Source: CAZAOY01 sp964486925 (lineage in GTDB: Bacteria; Bacillota; Clostridia; Oscillospirales; Ruminococcaceae). Taken from it: DNA of 33,335 nucleotides. The position numbers were made by a program, and so were the translations under genes. The notes below the pieces were generated by a model. That model saw only the letters and a list, made by a program, of their open reading frames with translations, ran no database searches and had not been told where the DNA came from. This document shows, one piece after another, positions 15,667 through 24,113 of this stretch (the stretch's first letter is position 1; every line of letters starts with the position of its first letter). The stretch spans positions 1 to 33,335 of the forward strand of contig CAZAOY010000028.1 in NCBI GenBank assembly GCA_964486925.1, written 5' to 3'.

Positions 15667-16799
15667 TAGTTTATCTCTTCCATCTCCATGATAACCTCAC
15701 TTGTAAGCTTGTTTACATACTCAAAGTTAACGTTTGGTATAAAATAGCTTTCTAGGGTATCATGGAGTTCTTTTGCCTTTTGCAAAAGTGTTGCCGCCAT
15801 CTCAAGCAGTATCCCCATCTGCTTGTTGTTAAAGCTTATAATATACTGACTTGACCCTTTAGCTTTCTTTAACTCAAACCGCTTGCTGTTAACCTTTTTA
15901 ATTACCGCTACCGTTTTAGTAAACGCTGTCCCGCTAAAGTCAAGATGTTTGTCGGAGGTTACAAACGCTAGATCAAGATCAGGGATAATCACATGCTCTA
16001 GCCGCTCTAATGGAGCAAGCGGACAGTAACAGCTGTACACGTCATATCCTGCATTAATTGCACGCTCTCTCACCTTTTTAAGCATATATCCGGATACACA
16101 ACCAACATTATCGTTAATAACGTAAACCCGTTTAGCGAGTGTGCTAATGGTGTTATAAAACGCTACCACACCTTTGTTGGTAACCGCACTTAGCTGACGC
16201 ACCTTCTCTTTGCCTATTTGCTTATTCTTACCACTCTTAATCTCGTATGCAAGCACTCTGTTAATGTATGTATTTAGCTTTTCATAGTTAACAAACTGGC
16301 TATATAAACCTATATTACTCTTTGATAGCTGTGCTATAACGGTTAAAAAGTCACAGCAAAGCGCATGCTTTTTTGAGATCTCGTTGGAGATGTTTATAAT
16401 GTTATCCCTATTATTATAAAGCGCTTTGTTATCAAGCGCCGCACAGATATCAACGGTACGTTCAAATGCGCCATGATACCTCGGCTCAATATAGTGCGGT
16501 CTTGTCGCATCCACCACCGCAACCCCAAGCTCGTTAAAGATAACCCCATCAAGCGAGTCCACATCAGAAGAACAGTGTATCCTTTCAATTAGCGATTCCT
16601 TGCTAGCTAAGCTATCTGCCGCCTTCTTCATAAGGCTTGACTTTCCACATCCAGCCCCACCTTTAATCAGGTAGGTTCTTTTATAGTTACCAGGATTCTC
16701 AAGCTGCTCGAAGTAGGAATTAAATCCCATAGGTGCATTTGATCCTAGATAAAAGTCCACCTGTTTTACTTGATCTGCCGATCTGCCTGCCTGTATCAT
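15663..16799 (-). CDS. P-loop ATPase of unknown function (PRK06851-like)
   Basis: The protein has a clear Walker A, GGAGCGKSS (about residues 47-55), followed by HCSSDVDSLDGVIFNELGVAV and then V-D-A-T-R-P-H. I recognise this combination from a conserved Firmicutes ATPase family of unknown role (PRK06851-like). Those homologues often carry a second nucleotide-binding half, but no second Walker A is visible here. An in-frame ATG exists at 16830-16832, but AGAGGT lies just before the ATG at 16797-16799 (M-I-Q-A-G), giving 378 residues. A TATAAT lies upstream of the gene. I would not assign a process to it. Confidence 0.75.
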   Translation of the reverse strand: MIQAGRSADQVKQVDFYLGSNAPMGFNSYFEQLENPGNYKRTYLIKGGAGCGKSSLMKKAADSLASKESLIERIHCSSDVDSLDGVIFNELGVAVVDATRPHYIEPRYHGAFERTVDICAALDNKALYNNRDNIINISNEISKKHALCCDFLTVIAQLSKSNIGLYSQFVNYEKLNTYINRVLAYEIKSGKNKQIGKEKVRQLSAVTNKGVVAFYNTISTLAKRVYVINDNVGCVSGYMLKKVRERAINAGYDVYSCYCPLAPLERLEHVIIPDLDLAFVTSDKHLDFSGTAFTKTVAVIKKVNSKRFELKKAKGSSQYIISFNNKQMGILLEMAATLLQKAKELHDTLESYFIPNVNFEYVNKLTSEVIMEMEEINY

Positions 16800-16843
16800 A
16801 TTAGTTAAACCTCTTTTCTGTGCATTATACACTCATGTGATTA

Positions 16844-16900
16844 CTAATTAGGCAACAACATTTTGTCTATTAAACCTATATGTCAGCAATGCCTAATTAG
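16844..16900. repeat. Second short inverted-repeat element
   Basis: Perfect 11-bp inverted repeat CTAATTAGGCA (16844-16854) and its complement (16890-16900) around a 35-bp core. The left arm plus flank, TAATTAGGCAACAA, is identical to that of the element at 8908-8983, while the cores differ. It lies between the ATPase gene and the terminator of the papain-like gene. Confidence 0.6.
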
Positions 16901-16909
16901 CTGCAAAAA

Positions 16910-16951
16910 TAAAGTGTACCAGCTTATCTATCTTTTCAGAGGTACACTTTA
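16910..16951 (-). terminator. Terminator after the papain-like gene
   Basis: 11-bp stem TAAAGTGTACC/GGTACACTTTA with a 20-nt loop. On the minus strand it is followed by TTTTT. It ends the two-gene operon 17869-16994. Confidence 0.8.
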
Positions 16952-16993
16952 CTATATTTTATTCAGTTTTAAATAATATGACACTATTTCTGC

Positions 16994-17542
16994 TTAATAA
17001 GGGTAACTTTTCATAGCACCAGTATATATAAGGGTTGCCTTTACCGATTTATCAGTCTGAAACTTAACAAGAAAATCCTTTGGGGTAATCATAGACTGAC
17101 ATTTATCAAACTTCATTATCCCACACTCCTGCAAAAGATGGGCAACAAAGTGTGAACAGGTATAGTGGCCTTTTGGTACAAATTCAATACCTAGCGGCAT
17201 TAACACCGCACCATAAAAGTTGTATCGATACTTTCTACCCTTGCTAAATTCCTTAATCTTTTCAATTAATAGCTTATACTGCCTGTAGCTAACGTTTAAC
17301 TCATATACTACTATAGAGGTATCATTAAACTTTTTAAAGAATCCTTTGTTTAGCTGTTCTGTTACAAACCCACCATTTAGAAAGTTGTTAATCGACTTTC
17401 TCCCAAAGCTATACATTGGAGAGAGCTGTTTATTAAGCGCAATAGATGTATGGTTAATCCTGTTTTTTGTAAAAAATTTAACTATCTTCGCCGGTATTGT
17501 AGACGTCTCAAGTAGGACAAGATATATCGTTCTGTCTCGAAT
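16994..17542 (-). CDS. Papain-like (YiiX/NlpC-P60 fold) putative cysteine peptidase, apparent ATT start
   Basis: The only in-frame ATG is at 17414-17416, but the frame is open 42 codons further, to a TAG at 17543-17545. AGGGAGGTG stands six bases before ATT (17540-17542), directly after that stop. The extension begins R-D-R-T-I-Y-L-V-L and includes I-N-H-T-S-I-A-L, the conserved His segment (His31) of this papain-like family. The catalytic Cys is in Y-T-C-S-H-F-V (Cys129). Starting at the internal ATG would remove the His. Full length is 182 residues. These proteins are thought to act as peptidases or amidases, but the substrate is unknown. It follows the 91-residue gene by 51 bp and ends at a terminator. 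Confidence 0.7.
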   Translation of the reverse strand: MRDRTIYLVLLETSTIPAKIVKFFTKNRINHTSIALNKQLSPMYSFGRKSINNFLNGGFVTEQLNKGFFKKFNDTSIVVYELNVSYRQYKLLIEKIKEFSKGRKYRYNFYGAVLMPLGIEFVPKGHYTCSHFVAHLLQECGIMKFDKCQSMITPKDFLVKFQTDKSVKATLIYTGAMKSYPY

Positions 17543-17593
17543 CTAACCCACCTCCCTAGGAAAACGTTAACACCAAAAAACGCTGATAACTTA

Positions 17594-17869
17594 TTAGCTA
17601 GCTGTATAGGTTGAAAGCCATATGTCTGCCATCTCCAGCGAGGAGGCTAAGCCCTGCTTTTGTGCTGTCTTTTCTATGGATATATTTGACAGATCGCTAC
17701 TGGTTTTCATAAGTGTTAAAGCCATGTTGTTAGGGATAGTTTCCCCGTTTTCTTCTGTGGTATCCAACTCCTTTAACATTACGATATATCCATCCTCTGC
17801 ATATCCGTAGTACATAGTTTCACCACTCTTTACTAGCGGTCTTTCCTTATATAAAATATAATCGCCCAT
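17594..17869 (-). CDS. Small conserved-looking protein of unknown function
   Basis: A 91-residue acidic protein with a Gly/Tyr-rich beginning (M-G-D-Y-I-L-Y-K-E-R-P-L-V). I do not recognise the family. No signal peptide, membrane segment or metal motif is seen. The codon pattern looks like its neighbours, and ACGAGG stands at a suitable distance from the ATG, so I believe it is real. It is first in an operon with the papain-like protein 51 bp downstream, which suggests a shared role such as substrate, inhibitor or partner. That link is inference. Confidence 0.6.
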   Translation of the reverse strand: MGDYILYKERPLVKSGETMYYGYAEDGYIVMLKELDTTEENGETIPNNMALTLMKTSSDLSNISIEKTAQKQGLASSLEMADIWLSTYTAS

Positions 17870-18110
17870 AACAAACCTCGTTTCTCCGCCGAAAAACCAT
17901 AAAAACCTGCAAGATCCACCTACGGCGACAAGATAGATCCTAATCCACTACCATAGATACGGCTACCCGCACACGACTTTTATGTCAAACCACTACACTG
18001 TCAATTAATCTAAAACCACTTATATGGGTTTTAAATCGGCAAACAAAGCCAAAGGAGTGACAAGCTCATTTGGTAACCTTAATAATAAATGGGTATAGTA
18101 CCACCCAACT

Positions 18111-19547
18111 TTAATATTGTCTGCCCCAATAAACCAGATGTTTCGCAGGCTTATTACATACCACACAGCTATCCGACACAGCCTCTTCATCCCTTATACA
18201 TCTAGATTTCACACCGCTTGTATCATCCTTAATCTTCGCTTCACACTCATGATCACCACACCACATCGCCTTGATAAATCCAGGCTTGTTGTTAGCAATA
18301 TCCAAAAACTCATCATAGTTACTAGCGGTAAAGGTCTTAGACTTAAGGTTTTCTAGCGCTCTTTGATACAGCCCATCATGTACAGCCTGTAAAGCCTTGT
18401 CGATCTCTGTCTTAAGATCGGTAAGAGGAACTATTACCTTCTCTCTATTATCACGGCGCACAAGTACGCACTGGTTATTCTCAATATCCTTAGGCCCTAT
18501 CTCTAGCCTTAAAGGCACACCCTTCATCTCACACTGGCTAAACTTCCAGCCTGGAGAGTTATCAGAGCTGTCAACCCTAACTCTAAAGTCTGCTAAAAGC
18601 TCATCACGTAGAGCAAACGCCTTATCCAACACACCTTCTTTATGCTGTGCTATAGGGATTATCTGTACCTGTACAGGAGCAATCTTTGGAGGTAGCACTA
18701 GCCCGTTGTCATCACCATGCACCATTATAACAGCACCAATCATACGTGTAGATACACCCCATGAGGTCTGGTGAGGATATGCCTGCTTGTTGTCACGTCC
18801 AGTAAAGGTAATATCAAATGCTTTTGCAAAACCGTCCCCAAAGTAATGGGTAGTTCCGCCTTGAAGTGCTACACCATTATGCATCATCGGCTCAATTGTA
18901 TAGGTAGCCTCTGCACCTGCAAACTTTTCCTTCTCGGTCTTTTGACCGGTAATAGCCGGAATTGCAAGGGTATTAGCGTAAAAATCCTCATAAAGCTTTA
19001 GTATATCAAGTGTTTCCTTCTCGGCCTGCTCTGCGGTTTCATGCATTGTATGACCTTCCTGCCACAAAAATTCTGTGGTACGTAGGAATGGTCTGGTGGT
19101 TTTCTCCCAACGCATTACCGAACACCACTGGTTATACAGCATAGGCAGATCTCTATACGATTGGATAACATTTTTATAGTGCTCGCAGAACAATACCTCC
19201 GAGGTAGGACGCACACAAAGCCGCTCTGTTAGCTTCTCATCCCCACCGTGGGTAACCCACGCTACCTCTGGTGCAAATCCATTAACGTGATCCTTCTCCT
19301 TTTGAAGTAGACTTTCAGGGATTAGCATTGGCATGTACACATTCTCATGCCCTGACGCTTTAAGCTTGTTATCTATATCCTTTTGCATATTCTCCCAGAT
19401 CGCATACCCATAAGGACGTAGCACAACACATCCTTTAACGCTTGTATAATCCACAAGCTCCGCCTTTTTAATAACGTCGGTATACCATTTCGCAAAATCA
19501 ACCTCCATTGACGTTATATCTTCAACCATCTTCTTCTGGCTAGCCAT
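18111..19547 (-). CDS. proS: Prolyl-tRNA synthetase, short eukaryote/archaeal type
   Basis: This 478-residue class II synthetase charges tRNA-Pro. Motif 2 lies in R-W-E-K-T-T-R-P-F-L-R-T-T-E-F, and the HGDDNG region and anticodon-binding domain (about 285-400) follow. The C-terminal zinc-like domain has M-W-C-G-D-H-E-C and later Cys residues and ends in a Tyr (R-Q-Y), as in the type 3 ProRS of eukaryotes, archaea and some Firmicutes. The long editing insertion of the common bacterial type is absent. AAAGAGG precedes the ATG. The tRNA-Pro gene lies 1.3 kb away. Confidence 0.95.
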   Translation of the reverse strand: MASQKKMVEDITSMEVDFAKWYTDVIKKAELVDYTSVKGCVVLRPYGYAIWENMQKDIDNKLKASGHENVYMPMLIPESLLQKEKDHVNGFAPEVAWVTHGGDEKLTERLCVRPTSEVLFCEHYKNVIQSYRDLPMLYNQWCSVMRWEKTTRPFLRTTEFLWQEGHTMHETAEQAEKETLDILKLYEDFYANTLAIPAITGQKTEKEKFAGAEATYTIEPMMHNGVALQGGTTHYFGDGFAKAFDITFTGRDNKQAYPHQTSWGVSTRMIGAVIMVHGDDNGLVLPPKIAPVQVQIIPIAQHKEGVLDKAFALRDELLADFRVRVDSSDNSPGWKFSQCEMKGVPLRLEIGPKDIENNQCVLVRRDNREKVIVPLTDLKTEIDKALQAVHDGLYQRALENLKSKTFTASNYDEFLDIANNKPGFIKAMWCGDHECEAKIKDDTSGVKSRCIRDEEAVSDSCVVCNKPAKHLVYWGRQY

Positions 19548-19603
19548 AAAAACCTCTTTCTATCCACCGTGTCAAAACCTAAGGTTACAACTAGAGTGTA
19601 CCC

Positions 19604-20149
19604 CTATTTAATAAAAAACATGCCGTAATAATCGATATGACTCGGTGATTTTCTATATTTAATATTACATTTCTTCGCTATATCGAGAACGTTTATCCCA
19701 TGTGATTCCAATGAGCTTAAAATCTTATCGGGGAATCTACATGGGTTTTCGGGGTAGGTACACCTCTCGCAGATAGTACAACCTCCCGCAGTTAGAGCAT
19801 AGATATCTAAAAACTGGTTGCTCTCTCTAATCTTATAGTACATCTCTCTAAAGGAACTATCAAACTGCTTAGCCGCATCAAACATCCCTTCAAAGTCATA
19901 CTCATCCTCTAGCTCGTAGCTTTGGTGGATTAGTATCCCCATATTATAACTATTAAGCTTATCCTTGCAGTCCTCAAACGGCGCTATTGCCGGCGGACAG
20001 GTCCAACAAGCACCATACTTGCCACACATATTAGCCTCACAGCATTGTCTTAACTCATAACTAGTTATAATCTTTGAAACAGGTAATGGCACTACCGATT
20101 CAAAGCTACTATTCTCTACTATGTAATCTTTAAGTTCTTGATACCCCAT
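19604..20149 (-). CDS. DUF2284-like cysteine-rich metal-binding protein
   Basis: Cysteine motifs match the DUF2284 pattern: R-Q-C-C-E-A-N-M-C-G-K-Y-G, then C-W-T-C-P-P near the N-terminus, and GGCTICERC with a later Cys about 75 residues on. Such proteins probably hold Fe-S clusters or another metal and often accompany corrinoid or radical enzymes, but no such gene is adjacent here. The frame is open to an ATG at 20222-20224. The family-like N-terminus begins at M-G-Y-Q-E-L (20147-20149), and a possible promoter TTGCTT-18-TATATA lies between the two, so I use the shorter form of 181 residues. Confidence 0.7.
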   Translation of the reverse strand: MGYQELKDYIVENSSFESVVPLPVSKIITSYELRQCCEANMCGKYGACWTCPPAIAPFEDCKDKLNSYNMGILIHQSYELEDEYDFEGMFDAAKQFDSSFREMYYKIRESNQFLDIYALTAGGCTICERCTYPENPCRFPDKILSSLESHGINVLDIAKKCNIKYRKSPSHIDYYGMFFIK

Positions 20150-20224
20150 ATTAATCACCGTTTCTTCTGCTATATGCAGATTATCTCTTTTAAATATATA
20201 AGTTAAAAATATTTGATAAAGCAA

Positions 20225-20401
20225 GCTAGGCGCTATATACTGATCTTAATGTTTATCCCTTGAAAAACTTTAAATTAAAACTTCTACTAATAATACCTAT
20301 CTTCAATACACCACAAAGAAAATCTACCCACTAAAAGCAACATCTATAAAAGGAAATACAACCACAATGTGTGTTAAGTATATAATCCTAATTATGCCAA
20401 A
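20225..20401. other. Intergenic region with no identified gene
   Basis: About 175 bp of AT-rich DNA upstream of the DUF2284-like gene and downstream of the tRNA terminator. A short plus-strand frame starting near 20367 runs through the terminator hairpin and is not convincing. Confidence 0.5.
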
Positions 20402-20429
20402 AACAGGATACACAATCGTGTATCCTGTT
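20402..20429 (-). terminator. Terminator of the tRNA-Thr/tRNA-Tyr transcript
   Basis: Perfect 12-bp stem AACAGGATACAC/GTGTATCCTGTT with a 4-nt loop. Read on the minus strand it ends in TTTTT, just after tRNA-Tyr. Confidence 0.9.
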
Positions 20430-20483
20430 GTGTCATTAAGTGAATTGCTGTTTATAAGCATACGTTAAGCCACTAATAACTTG

Positions 20484-20568
20484 TGGTGGGAGATGGTGGA
20501 TTCGAACCACCGAAGCTGAAAGCAACAGATTTACAGTCTGCCCCCTTTGGCCGCTCGGGAAATCTCCC
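20484..20568 (-). tRNA. tRNA-Tyr (GTA)
   Basis: 85-nt class II tRNA with encoded CCA (20484-20486). The acceptor pairs GGGAGAT with ATCTCCC. The anticodon GTA is at 20532-20534 in a C-T-G-T-A-A-A loop. A long variable arm and the GGTTCGAATCC T-arm are present. Confidence 0.95.
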
Positions 20569-20611
20569 ATATTATAAGCTAGTCTGATCTTATGACCATA
20601 CTAGCTGCTTG

Positions 20612-20687
20612 TGGAGCTGGTGGACGGACTCGAACCCCCGACCTGCTGATTACAAATCAGCTGCTCTACCAACTGAGCTACACCAGC
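20612..20687 (-). tRNA. tRNA-Thr (TGT)
   Basis: 76-nt tRNA with encoded CCA (20612-20614), acceptor GCTGGTG/CACCAGC, D-arm AGCTCAGTTGGTAGAGC, anticodon TGT at 20652-20654 and T-arm GGGTTCGAGTCC. It has its own promoter and is followed by tRNA-Tyr 43 nt downstream. Confidence 0.95.
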
Positions 20688-20736
20688 CTAGATATTATCA
20701 ATTAGGCACTATGTAGTATGACACACGTCGTATTAC

Positions 20737-20765
20737 ATTATACCACATCTTTAATCGTTTGTCAA
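20737..20765 (-). promoter_or_regulatory. Consensus promoter for tRNA-Thr/tRNA-Tyr
   Basis: On the minus strand TTGACA (20760-20765), 17-bp spacer, TATAAT (20737-20742): perfect hexamers. The pre-tRNA leader is about 43 nt. Confidence 0.9.
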
Positions 20766-20856
20766 CACTTTTTTTAAATTTAACCATCTTTAACTTATCA
20801 GTTAATTCCAAACCAATCTTTAAAAATCCACTTGACAGACGGATAATTAAAATTAT

Positions 20857-20933
20857 TGGTCGGGGCGACAGGACTCGAACCTGCGGCATCTTGGTCCCAA
20901 ACCAAGCACTCTACCAAACTGAGCTACGCCCCG
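20857..20933 (-). tRNA. tRNA-Pro (TGG)
   Basis: 77-nt tRNA with encoded CCA (20857-20859), acceptor CGGGGCG/CGCCCCG, anticodon TGG at 20897-20899 in a T-T-T-G-G-G-A loop and a canonical T-arm. A weak ATCC/GGAT hairpin with a T run follows and may end its transcript. Confidence 0.95.
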
Positions 20934-20987
20934 AAAAAGTAAAATTGTATCAAACACTTTAATGTATTGATTTTCTACAGCTTTTAT

Positions 20988-21016
20988 ATTATACTACAAA
21001 GCTAGTAATTTGTCAA
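20988..21016 (-). promoter_or_regulatory. Consensus promoter for tRNA-Pro
   Basis: On the minus strand TTGACA (21011-21016), 17-bp spacer, TATAAT (20988-20993). The leader is about 48 nt. Confidence 0.9.
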
Positions 21017-21101
21017 TACCTTTTTTTAGTTTTTTTATATTTATCCATATTTTTTACAATTTCAACTAAATTTTGGATTTTTCGTCATTAAATCTTCCAT
21101 T

Positions 21102-22043
21102 TTACATAGAAGTTAGCTCTTTTTTAAGGCTTAGTATAGTTTCTTGACGCTTCTCCTCATCTTGTTTATCATATATAAGCTGTTGGATCCACTCCCATAC
21201 ATCCTCAAGCTTTCTTCTTCCCCTATAGAATGAAAGAGCGTGCCGATCAATGGTATATCCCTTATGCAAACCACGATACACCTTATAAAACCTATCCCAG
21301 TATTCAGTATCTACCATAAACATCATATCCTGCTCCGGCGGGGCTAGCTTTAACCCTTCCCAGTCGATAAGTACAACCCTTCCCTTAACCTCCATAAGAT
21401 TAAAGTTATGGATATCAGCATGACACAAAACCATACTCTTATTGTTCTCACCTAGCTTTAGGGATAAAGAGATTGTGCTTTCGCATAACTGCCGTAACCG
21501 ATCAGCATACGGTGCTAACACCAATCTAACATCATTATCTAGATCATCTATATGCTCTAAGGTATCCATTAGGTAGTGACAGAACGGGAGTGCGTAATCC
21601 TCAACTATCCTGTCGGTAGGAAAATTAAGGTTAGACTGGTTAAAGCTATGGAGTATAGCTATAATCTCCCCTAGCTGTGACACCTGACTATCCGATAATT
21701 CCCTCTCACCTATTGTAACTCCATCAATATGTTCATAAAGCATATAGATGTTATGCTCATCTTCACATCTATACTCGTTATATACTGTCATAATAGGGTT
21801 TGATATACGACCCTTTAGCTTTGTATCCGCAAGATACCCAACTATCGGCGCATATACATCAATCAGCGCGGTCCATTTTTGTGTAGACGCACGAGAACGC
21901 TCATATACCTTAAGAAAGTATCGGCGAGCTTTGGTGGACACCATATAGGCGTCCGCCGCCCAACCCCCTTGTACCCGCTTTATTGACGTGTCAGTAATAC
22001 CATACTGTTTTAAAAGTATCAGCTTAAAGATCTCATCTGCCAT
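21102..22043 (-). CDS. Aminoglycoside phosphotransferase/choline kinase-fold protein
   Basis: This 313-residue protein has the APH kinase fold. The Brenner-like catalytic motif is VLCHADIHNFNLM (H-x-D-x4-N), and the metal-binding aspartate is in VLIDWEGL. The nucleotide-binding lobe at the N-terminus includes G-G-W-A-A-D-A-Y and Y-F-L-K-V with the ATP lysine. Relatives phosphorylate antibiotics, choline, sugars or amino acids, so the substrate is open. It follows the MFS gene by 10 bp, so the two are co-transcribed. A resistance pair of exporter and kinase is possible, but equally the kinase could trap a substrate imported by the MFS protein. Confidence 0.8.
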   Translation of the reverse strand: MADEIFKLILLKQYGITDTSIKRVQGGWAADAYMVSTKARRYFLKVYERSRASTQKWTALIDVYAPIVGYLADTKLKGRISNPIMTVYNEYRCEDEHNIYMLYEHIDGVTIGERELSDSQVSQLGEIIAILHSFNQSNLNFPTDRIVEDYALPFCHYLMDTLEHIDDLDNDVRLVLAPYADRLRQLCESTISLSLKLGENNKSMVLCHADIHNFNLMEVKGRVVLIDWEGLKLAPPEQDMMFMVDTEYWDRFYKVYRGLHKGYTIDRHALSFYRGRRKLEDVWEWIQQLIYDKQDEEKRQETILSLKKELTSM

Positions 22044-22053
22044 AACAAAGCAC

Positions 22054-23319
22054 CTACACCTTTATCTCATCTTTAACCGATTCGGGTAGCTTTCTACCTG
22101 TTCCCATTGTGTTCTCATCGTCCTTTACAAGTATCGCCACAACAAGGTTGATTAGCGATAGTCCCGCCGCGCCAAAGAATACATACTGCGGCCCAAAGGT
22201 AGTCCATACAATCCCGCCTATATATGCACAGGTTATCGATACTATATGGTCAAGGCTAATCCCTACCGATAGTGTCGGTGTAATATCCTCTACGCAGTCT
22301 GCAATCTTCTTAAGATACACAACCTTAACCATCCCAAACTGCATAGACAGCCTATCTGCCACAAAAAGTCCATATGTAATCCCTACTAAAAGAGCAGGTA
22401 TCGCCGCACTCTCAACAAACAACGAGCTTAAAACGCCATATGCCAGATATACAAAGATAAAGGATAGAGCATCCGCAAACATTAACCGCTTTACCCCAAA
22501 CCTGTCGATCCAACGACCTACAAGCGGCATAAAGAAGATACCGATTATCGACCCCACAATCCCAAGTAGCGCCATTGTATCTGCCTGCTTGCCAAGTAGC
22601 TCGATTATAACCCACGGTGCATACACATACATTATCTGCTTTTGTGCTCCATGAAGGGTTGCTAATATGTAGTAGAATAGATATTTTTTCTTCATAAATA
22701 TCTTAGTCTTACCGCTTGTAGGGTAGCTGTCTTTAATCTGGCCATTTAGCTTAACAAACAGTACTAAGCAAACGATAAACGCGCCTACCCCGATCATAAA
22801 GATAGCCTTTATAGGGGGCTTAAACGAGAAAAAGCCAGTTTTAAACCCTAAAAATACAACACCACCGGTCAACAGCGAAAATATTGTTTTAAACCCGTTG
22901 TACTGACCCATCCTTATACCAACTTTATCCTTTTCAGCAATATTCATACCAATGCTGTCGTTAAGCGGCATGTACATATGCATACCTAAAGAGTTGATAA
23001 ATAGAAATATTAGCATAACGGTAAAGCTCGGAGTGGTAAGCCCTAGTACCGCAAGCCCGATAACGCTTAGGCTTTGTGCGATAATAGCGGTCTTAATATC
23101 CCCTAAAAAGGATAACGACGAGATTACCACTGCACATAAAAGCCCCGGCAGTTCCCTTGGAAACTCGATAAGTCCCCTTTGAAAGGCGGTGATGTTATAA
23201 GCATCCTTAAAGAAGTTTGCAAATACACCATCACTTAACCCTAACCCAATCCCCGAAAACGCCAGTATTAAAAAATATAGCAAAAGCGGCTTGCTCATGC
23301 CTTTTATATATTTCGTCAT
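22054..23319 (-). CDS. Major facilitator superfamily transporter
   Basis: 421 residues with about 12 hydrophobic segments in two halves. The loop between helices 2 and 3 is weakly conserved. A cytoplasmic region rich in Lys (about residues 195-215) splits the halves, and RWIDRFGVKRLM resembles the loop after helix 8. The ATG follows AAGGGGAAA. The substrate cannot be inferred. It is first in an operon with the APH-fold kinase. Confidence 0.85.
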   Translation of the reverse strand: MTKYIKGMSKPLLLYFLILAFSGIGLGLSDGVFANFFKDAYNITAFQRGLIEFPRELPGLLCAVVISSLSFLGDIKTAIIAQSLSVIGLAVLGLTTPSFTVMLIFLFINSLGMHMYMPLNDSIGMNIAEKDKVGIRMGQYNGFKTIFSLLTGGVVFLGFKTGFFSFKPPIKAIFMIGVGAFIVCLVLFVKLNGQIKDSYPTSGKTKIFMKKKYLFYYILATLHGAQKQIMYVYAPWVIIELLGKQADTMALLGIVGSIIGIFFMPLVGRWIDRFGVKRLMFADALSFIFVYLAYGVLSSLFVESAAIPALLVGITYGLFVADRLSMQFGMVKVVYLKKIADCVEDITPTLSVGISLDHIVSITCAYIGGIVWTTFGPQYVFFGAAGLSLINLVVAILVKDDENTMGTGRKLPESVKDEIKV

Positions 23320-23344
23320 ATCTTTCCCCTTAATAGTTTTTAGT

Positions 23345-24055
23345 TTATCTGTCTAAAAAATGGTCAAATAACCTTTCGGTGGATTCGTTCATCTCCTGCA
23401 TAAAGTCACTTATATATTTTCTGTTATATAGCTTAGCCGCAGATTCATTATCCATAAATCTTAAAAGTTGTTCTTCGTTTAATTCCTTGTAGACATCGGT
23501 ATGAAGTACAAACTCTTTGTCAAAGCGACCTGGATTTGGTCTTTCCATCTGCTGTTTAGTAGGATAACCAAACACAAGCATACCTACAGGCATGGTGTAT
23601 TTTGGAAGGTTAAACATCTCTATATGGGTCTTAGACTGTTCTAGTATATCCCCAATATAACACGAGCCGATCCCTAGGCTTTCTGCGGCGATAACTGCAT
23701 TCTGTGCCGCAATTAATGCGTCGCTACAGCATAGCATAAAGTCCCCTAATAAAGGTGAGCGAACATCCCCATCTACCGCTTGGGAAAACTTATCGTTAAA
23801 TCTTTTGTAATCCGCTAAAAAGATTAACACAAGCGGAGCTTTTGCGATAAATGGTTGGTTATCACAGGTCTTTGCTAGGATATCCTTTGTTTCCTGTTTT
23901 GTAACGTCGATAATGGAATAGAGCATCATGTTCCCTGCTGTTGGCGCTCTAAAAGCGGCTTGTAGGATAGTTTCTTTATCCTCTACGCTAATCTGTTTTT
24001 CTTCAAAAACCCTTACTGATTTTCTGCTGTTTAAAAATTTTATTACCTCGTTCAC
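23345..24055 (-). CDS. Nitroreductase family flavoprotein
   Basis: This 236-residue FMN enzyme has the family N-terminus L-N-S-R-K-S-V-R-V-F followed by APTAGNMM (FMN and phosphate contacts), and the central G-I-G-S-C-Y-I-G-D segment (about residues 134-142). Nitroreductases reduce nitro groups, quinones or flavins with NAD(P)H. The start is GTG with GAGGGG upstream. Tandem palindromic repeats with three extended -10 motifs facing this gene lie ahead of it. It is about 25 bp from the MFS gene, so it may read into it. Confidence 0.9.
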   Translation of the reverse strand: MNEVIKFLNSRKSVRVFEEKQISVEDKETILQAAFRAPTAGNMMLYSIIDVTKQETKDILAKTCDNQPFIAKAPLVLIFLADYKRFNDKFSQAVDGDVRSPLLGDFMLCCSDALIAAQNAVIAAESLGIGSCYIGDILEQSKTHIEMFNLPKYTMPVGMLVFGYPTKQQMERPNPGRFDKEFVLHTDVYKELNEEQLLRFMDNESAAKLYNRKYISDFMQEMNESTERLFDHFLDR

Positions 24056-24113
24056 TATTTTTTGTCCCCTCTCATACGAATTAATAATTAATGTTTAATA
24101 AATACTTTTGTCC

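Noticed and set aside
18091..18106. GGGTGGTACTATACCC on the minus strand, resembling the T-box sequence GGGTGGTACC
   Set aside because: It directly follows the proS stop codon and lacks the specifier stem and the remaining T-box structure. A short weak hairpin at the proS end is more likely.
18397..18774. Plus-strand frame of 125 codons
   Set aside because: It is antisense to proS, with no ribosome site and no family recognised.
20367..20475. Short plus-strand frame after AAAGGA
   Set aside because: It runs through the terminator hairpin and shows no protein-like features.
20759..20962. Plus-strand frame of 67 codons containing G-R-G-D-R-T-R-T-C-G
   Set aside because: This is the antisense translation of tRNA-Pro, a well-known false gene.
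22109..22654. Plus-strand frame of 181 codons
   Set aside because: It lies opposite the MFS gene, has no ribosome site and its composition is explained by the opposite strand's hydrophobic codons.
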